Of a DNA stretch of 9,699 nt, positions 6,672-9,699 are shown piece by piece. Both the position numbers and the translations under genes were made by a program. The stretch spans positions 40,899 through 50,597 of the forward strand of contig CAJULU010000004.1 in NCBI GenBank assembly GCA_910587575.1, written 5' to 3'. Under the pieces are notes generated by a model. It did no database searches, was not told the DNA's origin, and worked only from the letters and a program-made list of their open reading frames with translations. How positions within the stretch are numbered: position 1 is the stretch's first letter; each line of letters begins with the position of its first letter. The stretch comes from an uncultured Dorea sp. GTDB taxonomy: Bacteria; Bacillota; Clostridia; Lachnospirales; Lachnospiraceae.

Positions 6672-7436
6672 ATGAAAGCGAGGCAGCAGGTGAATCAGAT
6701 TACTGTGACGGGCATGGTGCTTGCAGCGACACCGATAGGAGAATATGACAGACGGGTTGTGATACTGACGAAAGAACGGGGGAAGATCTCTGCATTTGCA
6801 AGAGGGGCCAGGAAGCCAAACAGTGCGCTGGTGGGGGTGACGGGTCCCTTTTCTTTCGGGGAATTTACCGTATACGAGGGGCGGACATCTTATACATTGA
6901 TGTCGGCCTCTGTTTCCAATTATTTTCAGGAGCTGAGGCTGGATGTGGAAGGGGCGTACTATGGGTTTTACTTTCTGGAGATTGCAGGCTGGTATGCCCG
7001 TGAGGCAAATGACGAGTCGGAACTGCTGAAGCTTCTGTACCAGACCTGCCGTGCCCTGGTGAATCCGAATATTCCGAACCGTCTGATCCGGCGGATCTAT
7101 GAACTTAAGGCGCTTACCGTCAATGGAGAGGGGCCCCAGGTGTCCGAGTGTATCTGCTGCAGAACCAGGGATCAGGAGATGATGTTCAGTGTGAAGCGGG
7201 GCGGACTGGTATGCGGCCGCTGTCTGGAGCGGGGCGGATATCCGGATGCCAGAACCCTGCTCCCGTCTACGTTATATACCCTTCAGTACATCGTCTCATC
7301 TCCCATCGGAAAGCTGTATACCTTTGTCGTAAAGGAAGAAGTCCTGGAAGAACTGGAAGGAATCGTGACGGATTATCTTGCCGAATATCTGGGAAAATCC
7401 TTCAAATCACTGGAAATCCTGGAAACAATTCTATAA
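6672..7436 (+). CDS. recO: DNA repair protein RecO
   Basis: RecO of 254 residues, normal length. It binds single-stranded DNA and SSB, anneals strands and, with RecR, loads RecA in the RecF recombination pathway. The N-terminal OB fold begins at TVTGMVLAATPIGEYDRRVVILT (split here as TVTGMVL at 11-17 and GEYDRRVVILT at 23-33), followed by GKISAFARGARKPNS (37-51). The helical C-terminal domain contains a zinc site with Cys160, Cys163, Cys181 and Cys184 in a CxxC...CxxC arrangement. The listed start is the ATG at 6672, which sits 2 nt after the upstream stop and would rely on coupled reinitiation, because the AAGG before it is directly adjacent. A GTG at 6690 in the same frame has GAGG 6 nt ahead, is close to the conserved OB-fold start and may be the real one. 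Nothing separates recO from the upstream genes. Confidence 0.96.
   Translation: MKARQQVNQITVTGMVLAATPIGEYDRRVVILTKERGKISAFARGARKPNSALVGVTGPFSFGEFTVYEGRTSYTLMSASVSNYFQELRLDVEGAYYGFYFLEIAGWYAREANDESELLKLLYQTCRALVNPNIPNRLIRRIYELKALTVNGEGPQVSECICCRTRDQEMMFSVKRGGLVCGRCLERGGYPDARTLLPSTLYTLQYIVSSPIGKLYTFVVKEEVLEELEGIVTDYLAEYLGKSFKSLEILETIL
6680..6692 (+). promoter_or_regulatory. Alternative recO start: GAGG plus GTG
   Basis: GAGG (6680-6683) lies 6 nt before an in-frame GTG (6690-6692), residue 7 of the longer RecO. Starting here gives a protein beginning M-N-Q-I-T-V-T-G, close to the conserved start of the OB fold. The ATG at 6672 has no correctly spaced binding site of its own. Confidence 0.45.
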
Positions 7437-7443
7437 TTTGTAC

Positions 7444-7472
7444 TTGAAAAGAAGAAGGGTTGACGTTATAAT
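7444..7472 (+). promoter_or_regulatory. Strong sigma-A promoter for glyS
   Basis: TTGAAA (7444-7449, 5 of 6) and a perfect TATAAT (7467-7472) are separated by 17 nt. Transcription should begin near 7479, leaving a leader of about 30 nt. The promoter begins 8 nt after the recO stop. It should give glyS expression independent of the upstream block. Confidence 0.85.
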
Positions 7473-7510
7473 AATTAGCAATTGATTATATAGAAGGTGA
7501 GGAAGAGGAT

Positions 7511-8902
7511 ATGGCAGAAAAGACGATGGAGAAGATTGTAGCGTTGGCGAAATCAAGAGGATTCGTATACCCGGGTTCCGAGATCTACGGCGGACTTGCT
7601 AATACATGGGATTATGGCAATCTTGGCGTGGAACTGAAGAACAACGTAAAGAAAGCATGGTGGCAGAAGTTCGTGCAGGAGTCCCCCTACAACGTTGGCG
7701 TGGACTGTGCGATCCTGATGAATCCCCAGACATGGGTGGCAAGCGGACACCTGGGCGGGTTCAGCGATCCTCTTATGGATTGTAAGGAATGTCATGAGCG
7801 TTTCCGCGCGGACAAGATGATTGAAGATTATGCCCATGAGAATGGATTAGATATTGGCGACACCATTGACGGATGGAGCCATGAGCAGATGGAGTCCTAC
7901 ATCAAGGAGAAGGAGATCCCGTGTCCGACCTGCGGTAAGCATAATTTTACGGAGATCCGGGAGTTTAATCTGATGTTCAAGACCTTCCAGGGAGTAACGG
8001 AGGATGCCAAGAGTATCGTATATCTGCGTCCGGAGACTGCACAGGGTATCTTCGTGAATTTCAAGAATGTACAGCGTACATCCAGAAAGAAGATTCCTTT
8101 CGGAATCTGCCAGATCGGGAAGTCATTCCGTAACGAGATTACACCAGGAAACTTTACGTTCCGTACCAGAGAGTTCGAACAGATGGAACTGGAATTCTTC
8201 TGTGAGCCGGATACGGATCTTGAGTGGTTCGCATACTGGAAGCAGTTCTGTCTTGACTGGCTGAAAGCTCTGGGGCTTAAGGAGGAAGAGGTCCGTTACC
8301 GTGACCACTCTCCGGAAGAGCTGAGCCACTACAGTAAGGCCACTACAGACGTGGAATTTCTGTTCCCCTTTGGATGGGGCGAATTGTGGGGAATTGCTGA
8401 CAGGACAGATTTCGACCTGACACAGCATCAGAACACTTCCAAGCAGGATATGAACTATTTTGACGATGAGAAGAAGATCAAATACATTCCGTATGTTATT
8501 GAGCCGTCACTGGGGGCGGACCGTATGGTGCTTGCGTTCCTGTGCAGTGCATACGATGAAGAGGAACTGGAAGGCGGAGACATGAGGACAGTCCTTCGTT
8601 TCCATCCGGCGCTGGCGCCAGTGAAGATCGGTGTACTTCCTCTTTCCAAGAAGCTGAACGAGGGTACGCAGAAGGTATACGCACAGCTTTCTAAGAAGTA
8701 TAACTGTGAGTATGACGAGAGAGGCAATATCGGGAAGCGCTACCGCCGTCAGGATGAGATCGGGACACCGTTCTGCGTGACCTACGACTTTGAGTCTGAG
8801 GAAGACGGAGCCGTAACCGTCCGTGAACGTGATTCCATGGAGCAGGAAAGAGTGAAGATTGAAGATCTGGACGCATATTTCGCTGAGAAGTTTGAGTGGT
8901 AG
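7511..8902 (+). CDS. glyS: Glycine--tRNA ligase, single-chain homodimeric type
   Basis: This cytoplasmic enzyme attaches glycine to tRNA-Gly using ATP. The 463-residue length and sequence fit the class II homodimeric (alpha2, eukaryote/archaea-like) GlyRS, not the GlyQ/GlyS tetramer. The N-terminus has FVYPGSEIYGGLANTWDYG from residue 18, and a zinc-ribbon-like insertion has CKEC at 91-94 and CPTC at 138-141. Class II active-site elements follow: RPETAQG at 173-179, motif 2 with FRNE at 206-209 and FRTREFEQME at 217-226, and motif 3 GADR at 335-338. The anticodon-binding domain spans about 370-455. AAGGTGAGG (7494-7502) and GGAAGAGG just before the ATG supply the ribosome binding site. It has its own promoter and ends at a strong terminator. 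There is no T-box leader: only 74 nt separate it from recO. Confidence 0.97.
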   Translation: MAEKTMEKIVALAKSRGFVYPGSEIYGGLANTWDYGNLGVELKNNVKKAWWQKFVQESPYNVGVDCAILMNPQTWVASGHLGGFSDPLMDCKECHERFRADKMIEDYAHENGLDIGDTIDGWSHEQMESYIKEKEIPCPTCGKHNFTEIREFNLMFKTFQGVTEDAKSIVYLRPETAQGIFVNFKNVQRTSRKKIPFGICQIGKSFRNEITPGNFTFRTREFEQMELEFFCEPDTDLEWFAYWKQFCLDWLKALGLKEEEVRYRDHSPEELSHYSKATTDVEFLFPFGWGELWGIADRTDFDLTQHQNTSKQDMNYFDDEKKIKYIPYVIEPSLGADRMVLAFLCSAYDEEELEGGDMRTVLRFHPALAPVKIGVLPLSKKLNEGTQKVYAQLSKKYNCEYDERGNIGKRYRRQDEIGTPFCVTYDFESEEDGAVTVRERDSMEQERVKIEDLDAYFAEKFEW

Positions 8903-8961
8903 GCTGATTCTGAGAAAGAGACTGCCAACGATTGCAGAGAAAGAGCGGTAGTTCAGAAAAG

Positions 8962-8999
8962 AGGGACACAGTAAGCAGAATGCTTACTGTGTCCCTTTT
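8962..8999 (+). terminator. Very strong terminator between convergent glyS and sstT
   Basis: AGGGACACAGTAAGCA (8962-8977) and TGCTTACTGTGTCCCT (8981-8996) form a perfect 16-bp stem with a GAA loop, followed by a T-run (8996-8999). On the other strand the stem is followed by C and then four Ts (complement of 8957-8961), so the hairpin may also stop the minus-strand sstT transcript, whose coding region ends at 9034. Confidence 0.93.
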
Positions 9000-9033
9000 A
9001 TGATTTCATGGCATGTAATAGTTCATTCGTGAA

Positions 9034-9699
9034 TTAGCTGCTGTAATTCTCCGGATGCAGCCGTCTGTCTCTGTACTCTGCACAGGCGGTAAACAGTACG
9101 TCTGTGGAGGAATTCAGACCTGTCTCGCAGGAATCCTGGATAACGCCTACGATAAAGCCAACGCCGACTACCTGCATTGCGATATCATTGGAGATACCGA
9201 AGAGACTGCAGGCCATAGGAATCAGAAGCAGGGATCCGCCTGCCACGCCGGAAGCTCCTGCCGCACTGGCTGCAGACAGTACACAAAGAATGAATGCAGT
9301 CGGAAAATCTACGGAAACGCCCATGGTGTGTGCAGCTGCCAGCGCCATGGTGGAGATTGTGATGGCAGCTCCAGCCATGTTGATGGTGGCTCCCAGTGGG
9401 ATGGATACGGAGTAAGTATTCTCATCCAGTCCAAGATCTTCACACAGCTCCATGTTCACCGGAATATTGGCTGCAGAACTACGTGTAAAGAATGCTGTAA
9501 TAAAACTGTCCTTCAGACACCGGAATACCAGCGGATAGGGGTTCTTCCGGATGCAAAGGAAAGCGATCAGCGGATTTAAGACCAGCGCCACGAAAGCCAT
9601 AGTACCGACCAGAACGAGAATCAGACGGCCATAGCTTAACAGTACCCCTAAGCCCTGCTCTGAGATGGTGGTAAAGATCAGGCCCATGATACCGAAAGG
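9034..9699 (-). CDS. sstT: Serine/threonine:Na+ symporter SstT, C-terminal part
   Basis: The reading frame is open through the window edge (it begins P-F-G-I-M-G at 9699), so about 221 C-terminal residues of a roughly 400-residue protein are present and the start lies outside. SstT takes up L-serine and L-threonine with Na+ across the cytoplasmic membrane (dicarboxylate/amino acid:cation symporter, DAACS, family). In the visible fragment, counted from 9699, the signatures are FFTRSSAANIPVNM at about 70-83, IPLGATINMAGAAI at about 100-113, GASGVAGGSLLLIP at about 148-161 and QDSCETGLNSSTDVLFTA at about 188-205. These are the substrate- and sodium-binding hairpin and helix regions. An ATG at 9685-9687 is internal and not the real start. 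It converges on glyS with a shared terminator between them. Regulation cannot be judged because its promoter is outside. Confidence 0.95.
   Translation of the reverse strand, partial: PFGIMGLIFTTISEQGLGVLLSYGRLILVLVGTMAFVALVLNPLIAFLCIRKNPYPLVFRCLKDSFITAFFTRSSAANIPVNMELCEDLGLDENTYSVSIPLGATINMAGAAITISTMALAAAHTMGVSVDFPTAFILCVLSAASAAGASGVAGGSLLLIPMACSLFGISNDIAMQVVGVGFIVGVIQDSCETGLNSSTDVLFTACAEYRDRRLHPENYSS

Noticed and set aside
7460..7489. Second promoter for glyS with TTGACG (7460-7465) as -35
   Set aside because: The best -10 at workable spacing is GATTAT, 4 of 6. The TTGAAA-N17-TATAAT pair that overlaps it is far better.
7437..7510. T-box riboswitch before the glycyl-tRNA synthetase gene
   Set aside because: The gap is only 74 nt, and most of it is the promoter and ribosome binding site. 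There is no room for a T-box stem, specifier loop or terminator.
9055..9579. 174-codon plus-strand open frame over sstT
   Set aside because: It is antisense to the well-conserved SstT coding sequence, and the Cys/Gly/His-rich product matches nothing I recognise.
1..9699. Mobile element, phage, CRISPR, toxin-antitoxin or anti-phage system
   Set aside because: All coding space is taken by core genes or ordinary transporters. No transposase, integrase, repeat array or attachment-site pair is visible.

Overview
The window reads as chromosomal housekeeping DNA from a Gram-positive anaerobe of the Clostridia, most likely a Lachnospiraceae-type gut bacterium. The reasons are the balanced-to-slightly-GC-rich base composition, AGGAGG-like ribosome binding sites, Firmicutes-style sigma-A promoter elements, the Firmicutes gene order era-yqzL-recO-glycyl-tRNA synthetase, and a cytoplasmic M16C (PreP-like) protease directly upstream of era. 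The taxon is inferred from memory of protein families and gene order, not from a search.

Layout. (1) Positions 8-1624, plus strand: an NhaC-family cation/proton antiporter with an N-terminal signal-peptide-like segment, followed by a good intrinsic terminator (1632-1661). (2) 1747-2478, plus: a DUF554 membrane protein. It is preceded by a perfect 10-bp inverted repeat whose arms coincide with a possible promoter (1665-1702). (3) 2566-5487, plus: a 973-residue zinc metalloprotease of the M16C/presequence-protease type. (4) 5532-7436, plus: era (ribosome-assembly GTPase), a 47-codon YqzL-like small gene at 6526-6669, and recO. These are tightly spaced with no terminator between them, so they probably share transcripts with the protease. 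(5) 7511-8902, plus: a single-chain (homodimeric type) glycyl-tRNA synthetase with its own near-consensus promoter (7444-7472). (6) A 16-bp perfect stem terminator (8962-8999) separates it from the convergent minus-strand gene. (7) 9034-9699, minus: the C-terminal half of a sodium-coupled serine/threonine transporter (SstT), cut by the window edge.

Functionally, the central block joins ribosome maturation (Era), recombinational repair (RecO), translation (GlyRS), a peptide-degrading enzyme and the uncharacterised YqzL-like protein. The flanking genes are unrelated membrane transporters. I see no mobile element, CRISPR array, phage gene, tRNA, rRNA or riboswitch, and no stretch over 300 bases lacks a gene. 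I found no clear new multi-gene system. The points most worth checking are the small YqzL-like gene, the occupation of the glyQ-glyS position by a dimeric GlyRS, the operator-like inverted repeat before the DUF554 gene, and the alternative recO start.
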